DNA of 64,000 nt from Cerasibacillus sp036516575 (GCF_036516575.1 NZ_DATBTY010000083.1:158865-222864); one strand, 5' to 3'; positions 7,374 to 15,186 are shown, numbered from the stretch's first letter. Notes: generated by a model from the sequence alone, not told the origin. Made by a program: numbers and translations.

Positions 7374-8902
7374 TCAAAGCCATTTTGACGTAATTGTTCA
7401 TACATTTCTTTAATTAATTCATGGTCAGGGTGCAAGTCATAACCCGTTTTAATTACTTCTTCAGCTCGTTTGTATTCCTGAAGTTCAATGTATGCGAGTG
7501 CTAAATTATAATGCGCTTCAGGTATATATGGGTCGACATCGATTAATCGTTTCAAATCAGAAATAGCAGATTTATAGTCTAATAGTTTTAAGTAAGCAAA
7601 GGAACGTTGAAATAAAAATTCTACTTCCAATTCATCGGACGACTCTAAAGCAAGCGTAGCCATTTGAATGACTTCTTCATATGATTCATTCTCTAAATAA
7701 TGATTCGTTAAATACCAATCATATTCGGGTGTATCCTTATGTTGCGATGTACCGTACAGAAAAATGACAGTTATCAAACCGACTAAACTGGCTGTGGCCA
7801 ATGCCCGAATAGACCAGCTTTTCTTCTTTGGTAAATGGACGATACCTGATGCTAGAAAACCAGCAAATAATCCACCGAGATGAGCGGCATTGTCAATAGC
7901 CGGAATCATAAAACCGGTTGCCACATTTAAACCAACAAGAAAGATAATATTCAATCCCATTGTTTTAAAAAATAATTCTTTATAATAAATCCCAAAGAAT
8001 AAAATTGCACCAAATAAACCAAATATCGCTCCAGAAGCACCCGCGGAAACATTTTCAGTAAAAGCGAAGCTCGATATGCTCCCGCCAATTCCAGCAAGTA
8101 AATAGATCATCAGAAATCGAACGGCTCCATATATTCTTTCGACGACTTGCCCGAGATAGAATAATGCGAGCATATTCATAAATAGATGGAAAAAACCTAT
8201 ATGAATAAACATGGATGTAATAAGCCGCCACCATTCCCCATCAACGAGCATAGCGGGGTTATACTTAGCACCGAATTTAATTAAATTGACTGTATCTGTT
8301 GTCCCACCATTTATCTCCATGAACAGAAACATAATAGCATTAATAACAATCAATATATATGTAAAAAATGGTTTTCCGAAAGAAAATACGTTTTTTTCAT
8401 ATTTAATTTTATCATTTAATAGCGTTGTTAAACGATATTTCAATTGTTGAGTCGCTTGAATGACATCTATCTCGTATCGTGATGAAATGGGACTGATTTT
8501 AAGGGCGGCACTTAAGCGGGCCATCTCACGATTTTCCATAAAAACATCAAGATAAAATAAATGCATGATCATTTCCCGAGATTCTAAATGGATGGGTCGC
8601 TTTAACAAGTCCCATGAATCAACTGGGCTGTGCGCAGCAACATAAACATTATAAATCGTAACTTGTTTTCTTTTGAATACATGTTCAAGGCGCTTGAATA
8701 CGTGAAGTAAATCATTTTTCAAATGATTTTTCCAATGAAATTCACGAGCTACAAGCCGAATGATTTGTACGTCACGCTTTGTTACAGCCTTTTTTAACCA
8801 AAGCTCATGATTAACAACATCGATATGCATCATTTCATATTGTTGTTCAGTGATTAAATGATTAGCTACAGCATACTGAATATATTCCTGTTCAATATGA
8901 AT
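7370..8902 (-). CDS. gluP: Rhomboid intramembrane serine protease GluP (YqgP), probable ATT start
   Basis: This membrane protease has an N-terminal cytoplasmic domain, a six-to-seven helix rhomboid core with the catalytic GASGAIFG serine and the distal histidine in NAAHLGGLFAGF, and C-terminal TPR-like repeats (EAHYNLALAYIELQEY). In B. subtilis GluP cleaves membrane proteins including the magnesium transporter MgtE. The first canonical start is ATG 8833, but the frame continues upstream with residues resembling the GluP N-terminus, and a strong AGGAGG (8920-8915) lies 12 bases before an ATT at 8902. This gives 510 residues, close to the usual length. Confidence 0.88.
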   Translation of the reverse strand: MHIEQEYIQYAVANHLITEQQYEMMHIDVVNHELWLKKAVTKRDVQIIRLVAREFHWKNHLKNDLLHVFKRLEHVFKRKQVTIYNVYVAAHSPVDSWDLLKRPIHLESREMIMHLFYLDVFMENREMARLSAALKISPISSRYEIDVIQATQQLKYRLTTLLNDKIKYEKNVFSFGKPFFTYILIVINAIMFLFMEINGGTTDTVNLIKFGAKYNPAMLVDGEWWRLITSMFIHIGFFHLFMNMLALFYLGQVVERIYGAVRFLMIYLLAGIGGSISSFAFTENVSAGASGAIFGLFGAILFFGIYYKELFFKTMGLNIIFLVGLNVATGFMIPAIDNAAHLGGLFAGFLASGIVHLPKKKSWSIRALATASLVGLITVIFLYGTSQHKDTPEYDWYLTNHYLENESYEEVIQMATLALESSDELEVEFLFQRSFAYLKLLDYKSAISDLKRLIDVDPYIPEAHYNLALAYIELQEYKRAEEVIKTGYDLHPDHELIKEMYEQLRQNGFD

Positions 8903-8964
8903 TTTTCCCGCCCCCCTCCTACTTATCTGTACCTATATATCATACCATTATTATATTTAAAATA

Positions 8965-8985
8965 GGAGTTGCTTTCTACAACTCC
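8965..8985 (-). terminator. Terminator after the 61-residue gene
   Basis: GGAGTTG-N7-CAACTCC followed on the minus strand by TATTTT, directly after the stop codon at 8987. Confidence 0.6.
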
Positions 8986-8986
8986 A

Positions 8987-9172
8987 TTAGTTCTTATTCG
9001 GTATCATACTCGCCATCACCCGTGAACGAATTTGTGGCCGACTAAATATAAATCGAACAATCAATTTTCGTAACAAACCAATTGACAACAACATATTTAA
9101 AATTCTCATACGTTGCTTAATTAACAAAGCTAAGCCACTAATGGTGGTCAATATGATAATGATATATCTCAT
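8987..9172 (-). CDS. Small basic membrane protein, position of yqgO
   Basis: A 61-residue protein starting behind AAGGGGGTG. It has one N-terminal hydrophobic helix (residues ~3-18) and a hydrophobic but very basic remainder (LIKQRMRILNML, FIFSRPQIRSR). It sits between gluP and the cyclo-ligase, the place where B. subtilis carries yqgO. The relationship is positional and the function is unknown. Confidence 0.6.
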   Translation of the reverse strand: MRYIIIILTTISGLALLIKQRMRILNMLLSIGLLRKLIVRFIFSRPQIRSRVMASMIPNKN

Positions 9173-9216
9173 GCTTGCACCCCCTTGTTGAACTATTATC
9201 CTTAATCAGGGGATTA

Positions 9217-9795
9217 TTATGCATGAGACGATAAGAAGGGATTTATTTTTCCTTTTTCCGTAATCAGTTGTTTAACGGGGATGTCAAAATACTCTTTAGG
9301 AATTTGATTCGCCAATTGTTTCGTATGTAGGAGCGCCACTGTATCTTTCGTATAATCAACTAGGTACCGATCATAATAGCCACCACCAAATCCAATTCGA
9401 TAGCCATTTTTATCAAAAACAACGCCTGGGACAACGATAAGATCAATATTATTTTTTAATACGGCGGTTGCTCTGTCAGGAATCGGTTCCCATAGTTGGT
9501 AGTATGTCTGTTCTAGCTGGTCGCCTTCTTTGTACTTATAGAAGATAAGCTCCTTAGATTTCGGTTTGCATTTGGGAATAACTACCGTTTTTCCTTCTTT
9601 CCAAGCCTGTTTAATAATTTGGTCTGTATCCCATTCAATTCCCCGCGATATGGTGACTGCTAATATAGTTGCTTTCTTCCATTCATTTGAGGCAAATAAA
9701 TGATTATGTAACTGACGTTCAATCTCAGCTTTCTCTTCAGGAGAGATTTGTTTTAACTTATCAATTACTAGACGCCTTAAGCTTGACTTATCCAT
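9217..9795 (-). CDS. yqgN: 5-formyltetrahydrofolate cyclo-ligase
   Basis: A 192-residue enzyme that converts 5-formyl-THF to 5,10-methenyl-THF using ATP. Visible signatures are the substrate-binding GFGGGYYDRYL loop (about residues 132-142), the basic N-terminal helix KSSLRRLVIDKLKQ and the central VVPGVVFD strand. I start at ATG 9795 behind AAAGGGTGG. The open frame extends 13 codons upstream without better support. It lies downstream of rpmG with a hairpin between, as in B. subtilis. Confidence 0.92.
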   Translation of the reverse strand: MDKSSLRRLVIDKLKQISPEEKAEIERQLHNHLFASNEWKKATILAVTISRGIEWDTDQIIKQAWKEGKTVVIPKCKPKSKELIFYKYKEGDQLEQTYYQLWEPIPDRATAVLKNNIDLIVVPGVVFDKNGYRIGFGGGYYDRYLVDYTKDTVALLHTKQLANQIPKEYFDIPVKQLITEKGKINPFLSSHA

Positions 9796-9821
9796 TAGTT
9801 TCCACCCTTTCAATATGAAAA

Positions 9822-9853
9822 AAACCCCTATCAAACAATGCTGATAAAGGTTT
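9822..9853 (-). terminator. Terminator or attenuator between rpmG and yqgN
   Basis: On the minus strand AAACCTTTATCA pairs with TGATAGGGGTTT around an 8-base loop and runs into TTTTC. Confidence 0.65.
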
Positions 9854-9864
9854 ATAATACGACA

Positions 9865-10014
9865 TTATTTTGTTTCACGATGTAACGTGTGTCGTTTTAA
9901 ACGAGGTGAATATTTTTTTAGTTCTAAGCGCTCAGGATTCGTACGCTTGTTTTTTGTCGTAATATAGTTACGATCTCCTGTTTCAGTACAAGCTAAGGTA
10001 ATATTTACACGCAT
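9865..10014 (-). CDS. rpmG: Ribosomal protein L33, cysteine-poor form
   Basis: A 49-residue ORF (start ATG 10014, MRVNITLACTETGDRNY; end LHRETK) encoding large-subunit protein L33. The zinc-ribbon cysteines are mostly lost: the usual CxxC reads C-T-E-T and the usual YCPR reads YSPR, leaving only C9. This is the zinc-independent (C-minus) type, normally an alternative paralogue used under zinc limitation. No Zur-type operator is evident upstream. A terminator follows. Confidence 0.93.
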   Translation of the reverse strand: MRVNITLACTETGDRNYITTKNKRTNPERLELKKYSPRLKRHTLHRETK

Positions 10015-10183
10015 TTGTATCCCTCCAAACTATTATTCCATAAACAACGTATCATGTGTTTCATTTGACCTTTATATGATAGCAAATGTTTACATAGCAA
10101 TCAAGGGAGATTTATTATTTTATAGTTTTATCTTCTTCTTAAGTATGATATAACTATAGTAAGACTGAAATGGAGGGGAGAAA

Positions 10184-10402
10184 ATGATTTATGCAGGAAT
10201 TACCGTCATTGTAGTTGCGGTTGTGTTATTAATATTATCCTTGTTTATGAAAGATCGCATAGATGATTTAGAAAACCAAGTTGAACAAATGTCTCTTTCG
10301 AATATGCAGGATACATATCAATTAAAGAAGAAAATTAAAATTCTCGAGGAAGAAATATTAACTGATGGTTTCCAAGAGGATGCATCAACTCTAAGAAAAT
10401 AA
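10184..10402 (+). CDS. Small membrane-anchored coiled-coil protein
   Basis: A 72-residue protein starting behind TGGAGGGG. Residues 3-23 form a hydrophobic helix, and residues ~25-60 form a heptad-rich segment (DDLENQVEQMSLSNM, LKKKIKILEEEIL). I cannot assign a function. Size, topology and pairing with the following gene are reminiscent of the B. subtilis yqzD/yqzC pair, a tentative comparison. Only ~50 bases separate the genes, so they may be one transcript. Confidence 0.65.
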   Translation: MIYAGITVIVVAVVLLILSLFMKDRIDDLENQVEQMSLSNMQDTYQLKKKIKILEEEILTDGFQEDASTLRK

Positions 10403-10457
10403 TTTTTGGGACAAGCATCTGACCAACTTGATGATGTTTATGAAAGGAGGATTATCG

Positions 10458-11030
10458 TTGAAACAAACTGTACGCTCCTTTGCGTTAGGGCTTTTAACAG
10501 CAGGGATACTTCTTGTAGGTATTTATTACTTCTCAGATCAACCAGCACATATGCAACAGGATTTATCAGTAGATGACATGGTTGAAGAAATGAAGAAACA
10601 AGGTTATCGTGTCATGACAGAAGAAGAATATATCACATTATCCGTTACAAAAGATCAGCAAAACCAAACGAATAAAGATGCAAAAAAACAACAAATTGCT
10701 TCAGCAGATGAAAAAACAACAGATTCAACAGAAAAGAAAGAATCATCCAAAACAAACGAGCAAAAGACAGATAAAAAAGATAACCAGAAAAAATCAACAA
10801 AGAAAAAAGATAAAAAAGATGATGTAAAAACATATAAATTAGTCATTGAATCAGGTATGCCTTCATCAAAAGTTGGTGAAATGCTTGAGAAAAATAAGAT
10901 TATTGATGATGCTCAAAAATTCAATGAATTCCTAGAGGATAAGGATTATAGTCAAAGAGTTCAGTTAGGTGAATTCAAAATTAAAAGCGATATGACGTAT
11001 GAAGAAATTGCAAAAGCGATAACAAAATAA
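10458..11030 (+). CDS. Membrane-anchored protein with MltG-like C-terminal module, no catalytic domain
   Basis: The start is TTG 10458, seven bases after AAAGGAGG. The 190-residue product has one N-terminal membrane helix (residues ~8-26), a short acidic region, a low-complexity Lys/Asp/Thr/Gln linker (about residues 67-125) and a C-terminal ~60-residue domain (VIESGMPSSKVGEMLEKNKII through LGEFKIKSDMTYEEIAKAI). That domain resembles the LysM-like part of endolytic transglycosylase MltG, but the transglycosylase domain is missing. A regulatory or peptidoglycan-binding role is inference. Confidence 0.7.
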   Translation: MKQTVRSFALGLLTAGILLVGIYYFSDQPAHMQQDLSVDDMVEEMKKQGYRVMTEEEYITLSVTKDQQNQTNKDAKKQQIASADEKTTDSTEKKESSKTNEQKTDKKDNQKKSTKKKDKKDDVKTYKLVIESGMPSSKVGEMLEKNKIIDDAQKFNEFLEDKDYSQRVQLGEFKIKSDMTYEEIAKAITK

Positions 11031-11031
11031 C

Positions 11032-11067
11032 CAAACAAAAAAGGGCCTGATAGCCCTTTTTTGTTTG
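11032..11067. terminator. Bidirectional terminator between the MltG-like gene and pbpA
   Basis: CAAACAAAAAAGGGC and GCCCTTTTTTGTTTG form a perfect 15-bp stem around a 6-base loop between convergent genes. Confidence 0.85.
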
Positions 11068-11072
11068 AATGA

Positions 11073-13199
11073 TTATTCTTCATCTTCACCTGTTTCAGAA
11101 ATTGTACCTTGCTCTCGCGATTTTTTTAAATCAAAGTACTCATCTAAAATACCTTGACCAATTTGATTACTAATTGGATATTGTCCCCTGATCGCTCCTA
11201 AATTAGGTACAATAACAGCAAACGCAATTTCCGGCTCATCAAATGGTGCATAACCAACTAAAACTAAATTATTCGTGTCACCTAACTTTTGCCCCGTAAT
11301 TTCATCATGAACTTCATTTTCCGCTGTCCCTGTCTTTCCAGCTGGATTATATGGTTTATTGGAAAAGAAGCGAGAAGCTGTACCACTTGAGTATACTAAA
11401 CGTAAACCTTGTTGAACGCGTTCAATCCACTCGTCTTTCATTTGAACACGATTTAATACTTCAGGGTGGTGGTTTTTATAAACAGGACCTAACTCGTCAT
11501 CATCCCGTGCAATTGGCTCATGAATTTCCTTCACAAAATGTGGCTTCATCCTGTAGCCTCCATTTGCAATCGTTGAAATATATTGGACCAATTGAATGGC
11601 TGTATACGTATCATATTGTCCAATGGAATAGTCTAATAAATTCGGTGGATTTGATCCTTTATATCCTGTTGCTTCATATGGATAATCAACGCCTGTTTTA
11701 ACTCCTAAACCGAACTGGCTAAAATAGTTGCGAATTTCTTGTAATGAAGCCGGATTAAACTTGATATTCTTATTTGGACTGTAATGATATTCGCCCCCCA
11801 TACGCATGGCGATATTAAACATATACACGTTAGAGGAACGTCTCAGTGCTTCCAAATCATTTACCCATCCCATATTATTGACGGACTTTTTAACTGGTGT
11901 CCCAGCAATTTTTATCGGCGTATCGAAAAATTGTTGTCCTGGCGTAGCTACTCCAGATTGAAATCCAGCTAGAACGGTTGCACCTTTAATCGCAGATCCT
12001 GGACGATGAGCATCATAAAGCACTTTATAGTCATGGCTTTCAAATTTTCCCGTTTTACGGTTATAATGTTGTCCTGTTAGAGCAAGGATTTCACCTGTTT
12101 TAGGATCCATGGCAATAGCGATTGCATCTTCTAAAAAGCGATTCGCTGACGAGTGATTGATAGCATTTTTTAGATGCTTTTGGACGACCTTTACTAAACG
12201 TTCTTGGTATTCAATATCAATTGTTAGAACAAGGTCTTTTCCCCTTTTCCCTTCGACAACTGTTTTTGCATCAATAATATTCCCTTTTTTATCTGTTGTA
12301 TATTCAATTTGTTCTTTTCTTCCACGTAATACGTCCTCATACTGTTCCTCTAATCCACTAATACCAACCCGGTCATTTCGGCTGTATCCTTTTGCTAAAT
12401 AATGCTGAACCTTTTCTTTTGGTATTCCTCTTTTTTCTGTCGTAATGGATCCTAATAAATTTTTTAATGTATCATCTAATGGGTATTCTCGATCCCAATC
12501 AGTTGTCGCATTGATTCCTGGAAGCTCATCTAAATGCTCCGCAACTAAAGCATATTCGGTTGGTGTTACACCTTCATTTTTAACAATTTGTGGTGTTAAA
12601 GAATAAGCTTTGTCTAATTCTTTTTTAATTAGGATAATATCTTCATCTTTTTCAGTAAGTTGAGCAATCTCTTCTTCAGTAATTCGTTCCAACATTAACT
12701 TATATTGCTCTCCATGATCCAATTCTTCTTTTTCTTTTTTTGTTAATCGTTTATTAACCAGTTTTTCATTTTTCTTATTTTTCCCAAGCAAAAACCAATA
12801 TTCTTTCCGATCTCGTTCTGTAATAGTTTTAATTTTTTTCTTTTTATCCTCTGGGTCATTCGCATCATACATTGTTATATATTTGGATAATTCTTTAGCT
12901 ACTTTAAGGCGATCTCTTGCTTGAACTCCTTTTGGAGGTGTATACGTAATAGAATAGAGTGATTTATTATCGACAATTAATGTCTGATTCCGATCATATA
13001 TTTTTCCACGAGGTACAGGTATTTTCGTTCGATCTTTAATGGTACGATCAATTTCCTTTTGATAGGCTTCACCATTTAAAATTTGTACAACTCCAAGTTG
13101 TAAAATAAGCACCGAAAACAATAGGAATACAATAAAGAACAATATATTTAAACGTATTGGTACACGTCTTTGCTTCTTTTTTTCATCTTTTCGTGACAT
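11073..13199 (-). CDS. pbpA: Class B penicillin-binding protein PbpA (PBP2A-type transpeptidase)
   Basis: This 708-residue protein has a basic N-terminus, one membrane anchor (residues ~18-40), a PBP dimerisation domain (PRGKIYDRN at ~63-71) and a transpeptidase domain with S402-A-I-K405, S455-S-N457 and K622-T-G624. The active-site serine is therefore intact. In B. subtilis PbpA and PbpH are redundantly required for rod shape and lateral wall growth. It lies next to sodA as in B. subtilis. A hairpin terminator follows. Confidence 0.92.
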   Translation of the reverse strand: MSRKDEKKKQRRVPIRLNILFFIVFLLFSVLILQLGVVQILNGEAYQKEIDRTIKDRTKIPVPRGKIYDRNQTLIVDNKSLYSITYTPPKGVQARDRLKVAKELSKYITMYDANDPEDKKKKIKTITERDRKEYWFLLGKNKKNEKLVNKRLTKKEKEELDHGEQYKLMLERITEEEIAQLTEKDEDIILIKKELDKAYSLTPQIVKNEGVTPTEYALVAEHLDELPGINATTDWDREYPLDDTLKNLLGSITTEKRGIPKEKVQHYLAKGYSRNDRVGISGLEEQYEDVLRGRKEQIEYTTDKKGNIIDAKTVVEGKRGKDLVLTIDIEYQERLVKVVQKHLKNAINHSSANRFLEDAIAIAMDPKTGEILALTGQHYNRKTGKFESHDYKVLYDAHRPGSAIKGATVLAGFQSGVATPGQQFFDTPIKIAGTPVKKSVNNMGWVNDLEALRRSSNVYMFNIAMRMGGEYHYSPNKNIKFNPASLQEIRNYFSQFGLGVKTGVDYPYEATGYKGSNPPNLLDYSIGQYDTYTAIQLVQYISTIANGGYRMKPHFVKEIHEPIARDDDELGPVYKNHHPEVLNRVQMKDEWIERVQQGLRLVYSSGTASRFFSNKPYNPAGKTGTAENEVHDEITGQKLGDTNNLVLVGYAPFDEPEIAFAVIVPNLGAIRGQYPISNQIGQGILDEYFDLKKSREQGTISETGEDEE

Positions 13200-13292
13200 C
13201 TTTTTCCCCCACTTGACATCATTTTCTCCGTTACTATTATACCATCAAATTCAAATTGTTTAACGGTTTTATCATATGTTTTAAAAATAAAA

Positions 13293-13325
13293 AACACATC
13301 GGTATGAAATAAATACCGATGTGTT
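13293..13325 (-). terminator. Terminator after sodA
   Basis: AACACATCGGTAT pairs perfectly with ATACCGATGTGTT around a 7-base loop, and the minus strand continues TTTTTATTTTT. Confidence 0.8.
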
Positions 13326-13341
13326 AATATATGTCATATGA

Positions 13342-13950
13342 TTATTTAGCATCATTGTAGTTCTTTTCGACTTGCTCCCAGTTTACAACATTCCAAAATG
13401 CTGATAAATATTCAGGACGTCTATTTTGATATTTTAAGTAATAAGCGTGCTCCCAAACGTCGACGCCAAGTAAAGGTGTTTTCCCTTCCATAATAGGGGA
13501 ATCTTGGTTTGGAGTACTCATAATTTCAAGGTTACCTTTGTTAAGAACGAGCCAACCCCAACCTGAACCGAAACGTCCTTTTGCAGCAGCTTCAAATTCT
13601 TCTTTAAATTTATCGAAGCTACCAAATGTTTCATTGATTTTATCAGCTAACTCACCACTTGGTTCGCCACCACCATTAGGTGATAAAAGGTTCCAGAACA
13701 AGCTATGGTTCGCATGGCCACCACCATTGTTACGTACAGCTGTACGAATTGATTCTGGTAATGCATCTAAGTTGCTAATTAGCTCCTCCAAGGACTTGCC
13801 TTGTAAATCAGCATGGCCTTCTAGTGCACCATTTAAATTTGTGACATATGTGTTATGATGCTTTGTATGATGAATATTCATCGTTTCTTTATCAATATGT
13901 GGCTCAAGTGCATCATATGCGTATGGTAATTTCGGTAATTCAAATGCCAT
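13342..13950 (-). CDS. sodA: Superoxide dismutase, Mn/Fe family
   Basis: A 202-residue cytosolic enzyme that dismutates superoxide. Metal ligands are H27 (NIHHTKHH), the histidine of GGHANHSLFW, and D and H of the DVWEHAYY signature. The residues around the active site (NNGGGHANH, GSGWGWLV) are those of Mn-preferring enzymes, so Mn is likely. It starts behind AAGGAGG. A plausible promoter, TTGCAA-17-TATCTT on the minus strand around 14000-14030, is tentative. Confidence 0.96.
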   Translation of the reverse strand: MAFELPKLPYAYDALEPHIDKETMNIHHTKHHNTYVTNLNGALEGHADLQGKSLEELISNLDALPESIRTAVRNNGGGHANHSLFWNLLSPNGGGEPSGELADKINETFGSFDKFKEEFEAAAKGRFGSGWGWLVLNKGNLEIMSTPNQDSPIMEGKTPLLGVDVWEHAYYLKYQNRRPEYLSAFWNVVNWEQVEKNYNDAK

Positions 13951-14090
13951 TAAAAATTCCTCCTTAAAAAAATATATTCAAAAGGAAATAAATGTATCCT
14001 TTATATTGAAGATACCAATTGTTGCTCATACTTGCAACCGTTTTGCATATTTTTCCCTATAATCATAGGAGAAACCCCTAAAAATAGAAA

Positions 14091-14118
14091 AAGCTAATGA
14101 TTGTTTAATCATTAGCTT
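14091..14118 (-). terminator. Terminator of the tRNA cluster
   Basis: AAGCTAATGATT-GTTT-AATCATTAGCTT is a perfect 12-bp stem. On the minus strand it is followed by TTTTCTATTTTT, just after the tRNA-Phe gene. Confidence 0.85.
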
Positions 14119-14122
14119 GGGA

Positions 14123-14195
14123 TGGCTCGGGACGGAATCGAACCGCCGACACAAGGATTTTCAGTCCTTTGCTCTACCGACTGAGCTACCGAGCC
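14123..14195 (-). tRNA. tRNA-Phe (GAA)
   Basis: A 73-base cloverleaf starting GGCTCGGTAGCTCAG, anticodon loop CTGAAAA, T-loop GGTTCGATTCC and acceptor ending CCGAGCC-A. CCA is not encoded. It is the last gene of the cluster. Confidence 0.96.
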
Positions 14196-14238
14196 GTATC
14201 TGTTTTGTTTTTAGCAACTCGTATGTATAAATATTAAA

Positions 14239-14331
14239 TGGAGGAGGTAGAGGGATTCGAACCCCCGCGGGCTTTGACACCCCTTTCGGTTTTCAAGACC
14301 GACCCCTTCAGCCAGACTTGGGTATACCTCC
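14239..14331 (-). tRNA. tRNA-Ser (TGA)
   Basis: A 93-base class II tRNA with a long variable arm. Anticodon loop is CTTGAAA (TGA), acceptor GGAGGTA pairs with TACCTCC, and CCA is encoded. The discriminator base reads T where bacterial serine tRNAs normally have G. Confidence 0.95.
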
Positions 14332-14343
14332 ATAATACTTAAA

Positions 14344-14420
14344 TGGTGGACCCTGCAGGACTCGAACCTGCGACCAATCGGTTATGAGCCGATTGCTCTA
14401 ACCAACTGAGCTAAGGGTCC
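14344..14420 (-). tRNA. tRNA with CAT anticodon, tRNA-Ile2 type (lysidine-modified) by sequence
   Basis: A 77-base gene GGACCCTTAGCTCAG..., loop CTCATAA, ending GGGTCCACCA with encoded CCA. The GGACC acceptor and CTCATAA loop are those of the AUA-decoding tRNA-Ile2, rather than elongator Met, which is present separately in this cluster. Automated scanners may label it Met. Confidence 0.88.
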
Positions 14421-14434
14421 CAATATACTTAAAA

Positions 14435-14511
14435 TGGGGCGACCGGTGGGATTTGAACCCACGCGTGCCGGAGCCACAATCCGGTGCGTTAACCACTTCG
14501 CCACGACCGCC
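14435..14511 (-). tRNA. tRNA-His (GTG)
   Basis: The gene starts GGCGGTCGTGGCGAAG with the extra 5' G(-1) pairing with C73, has anticodon GTG and ends with encoded CCA. Confidence 0.95.
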
Positions 14512-14533
14512 ATTAATTATTTATTGTTAAAAA

Positions 14534-14607
14534 TAGCGGCGGAGGGGATCGAACCCACGACCTCACGGGTATGAACCGTACGCTCTCGCCAGCTGAGCTA
14601 CGCCGCC
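14534..14607 (-). tRNA. Elongator tRNA-Met (CAT)
   Basis: A 74-base gene starting GGCGGCGTAGCTCAGC, anticodon loop TTCATAC typical of elongator tRNA-Met, acceptor ending CCGCCGCT-A with a G1-U72 pair. CCA is not encoded. Confidence 0.93.
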
Positions 14608-14611
14608 ATGT

Positions 14612-14686
14612 TGGCTCCACAGGTAGGATTCGAACCTACGACCGATCGGTTAACAGCCGATTGCTCTACCACTGAGCTACTGTGGA
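14612..14686 (-). tRNA. tRNA-Asn (GTT)
   Basis: A 75-base gene starting TCCACAGTAGCTCAG, anticodon loop CTGTTAA, acceptor ending CTGTGGA-G with encoded CCA. It is the first gene of the cluster. Its 5' part is repeated at 14814-14846. Confidence 0.96.
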
Positions 14687-14693
14687 ATATAAT

Positions 14694-14813
14694 AAATCGT
14701 TCATATGTCTTGTATTAACTAATTACTTAATCTCACCCCTGCATCTTCTAGCTATTCGAAGATGTTATATGCTTCGGGGTTACTCGTAGCTTTTTCGGCA
14801 GATGCTTTGCTCG
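14694..14813. other. 120-bp insert between intact tRNA-Asn and a duplicated tRNA-Asn fragment
   Basis: The segment contains a hairpin CATCTTC-N9-GAAGATG (14742-14764) and a CGGGGTTACT (14775-14784) shared with repeat copy C (43977-43986). No ORF is present. It could be a diverged member of the dispersed repeat family or the replaced remainder of a second tRNA-Asn gene. Confidence 0.4.
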
Positions 14814-14846
14814 TTGCTCTACCACTGAGCTACTGTGGAATATAAT
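14814..14846 (-). pseudogene. tRNA-Asn 5' fragment (33-bp direct duplication)
   Basis: These 33 bases are identical to 14661-14693: the first 26 bases of tRNA-Asn (through the D-arm, TCCACAGTAGCTCAGTGG...) plus 7 upstream bases. The anticodon and T arms do not follow, so it cannot make a tRNA. Confidence 0.8.
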
Positions 14847-15135
14847 CTCGCTATTAAAGTAGCGACAAGAATTATATTACCATGTTTATATCGAATCGTC
14901 AATAGCTATTTTGCATTTTTTGTCAAAAAATGTAAATATGTAGTCATCAAATAAAAACGACAATAATTACTATACCACCTTCTCTATAAAAGTTCAACAC
15001 AAAATAATAAATAATGGTATAAAAGTGATTAGGACATAACTAGCCAAGAATACATCAAAAGGTCTTTGATAACTGGAACTTTTTCGGTTGATTATCTTCA
15101 ATGATTGTTTGAATCTTTTTTCATTTAATTAAAAT
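14847..15135. other. AT-rich intergenic region without a gene
   Basis: No ORF or RNA gene is seen. It should hold the promoter of the tRNA cluster on the minus strand, but I cannot place it confidently. AGGACATAACTAGCC at 15031-15045 recurs exactly, inverted, at 45332-45346. Confidence 0.5.
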
Positions 15136-15186
15136 AAAAAGAAGTTAGCTCATTCCATCTCAAGATGGACTTCCTAACCTCTTTTT
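15136..15186 (-). terminator. Terminator after the Na/Pi cotransporter gene
   Basis: AAAAAGAAGTTAG pairs with CTAACCTCTTTTT around a nested CCATC-TCAA-GATGG hairpin. The minus strand ends in TTCTTTTTATTTT. Confidence 0.75.

Noticed and set aside
10015..10183. Zur box or other riboswitch upstream of rpmG
   Set aside because: I looked for a Zur-type palindrome and for leader hairpins and saw none.
10645..10846. Two minus-strand ORFs rich in Phe and Leu opposite the MltG-like gene
   Set aside because: They merely mirror the Lys/Asp-rich linker on the other strand, which reads as hydrophobic residues.
14814..14846. A second functional tRNA-Asn
   Set aside because: Only the 5' 26 bases are present. 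Anticodon and T arms and the 3' acceptor strand are missing.
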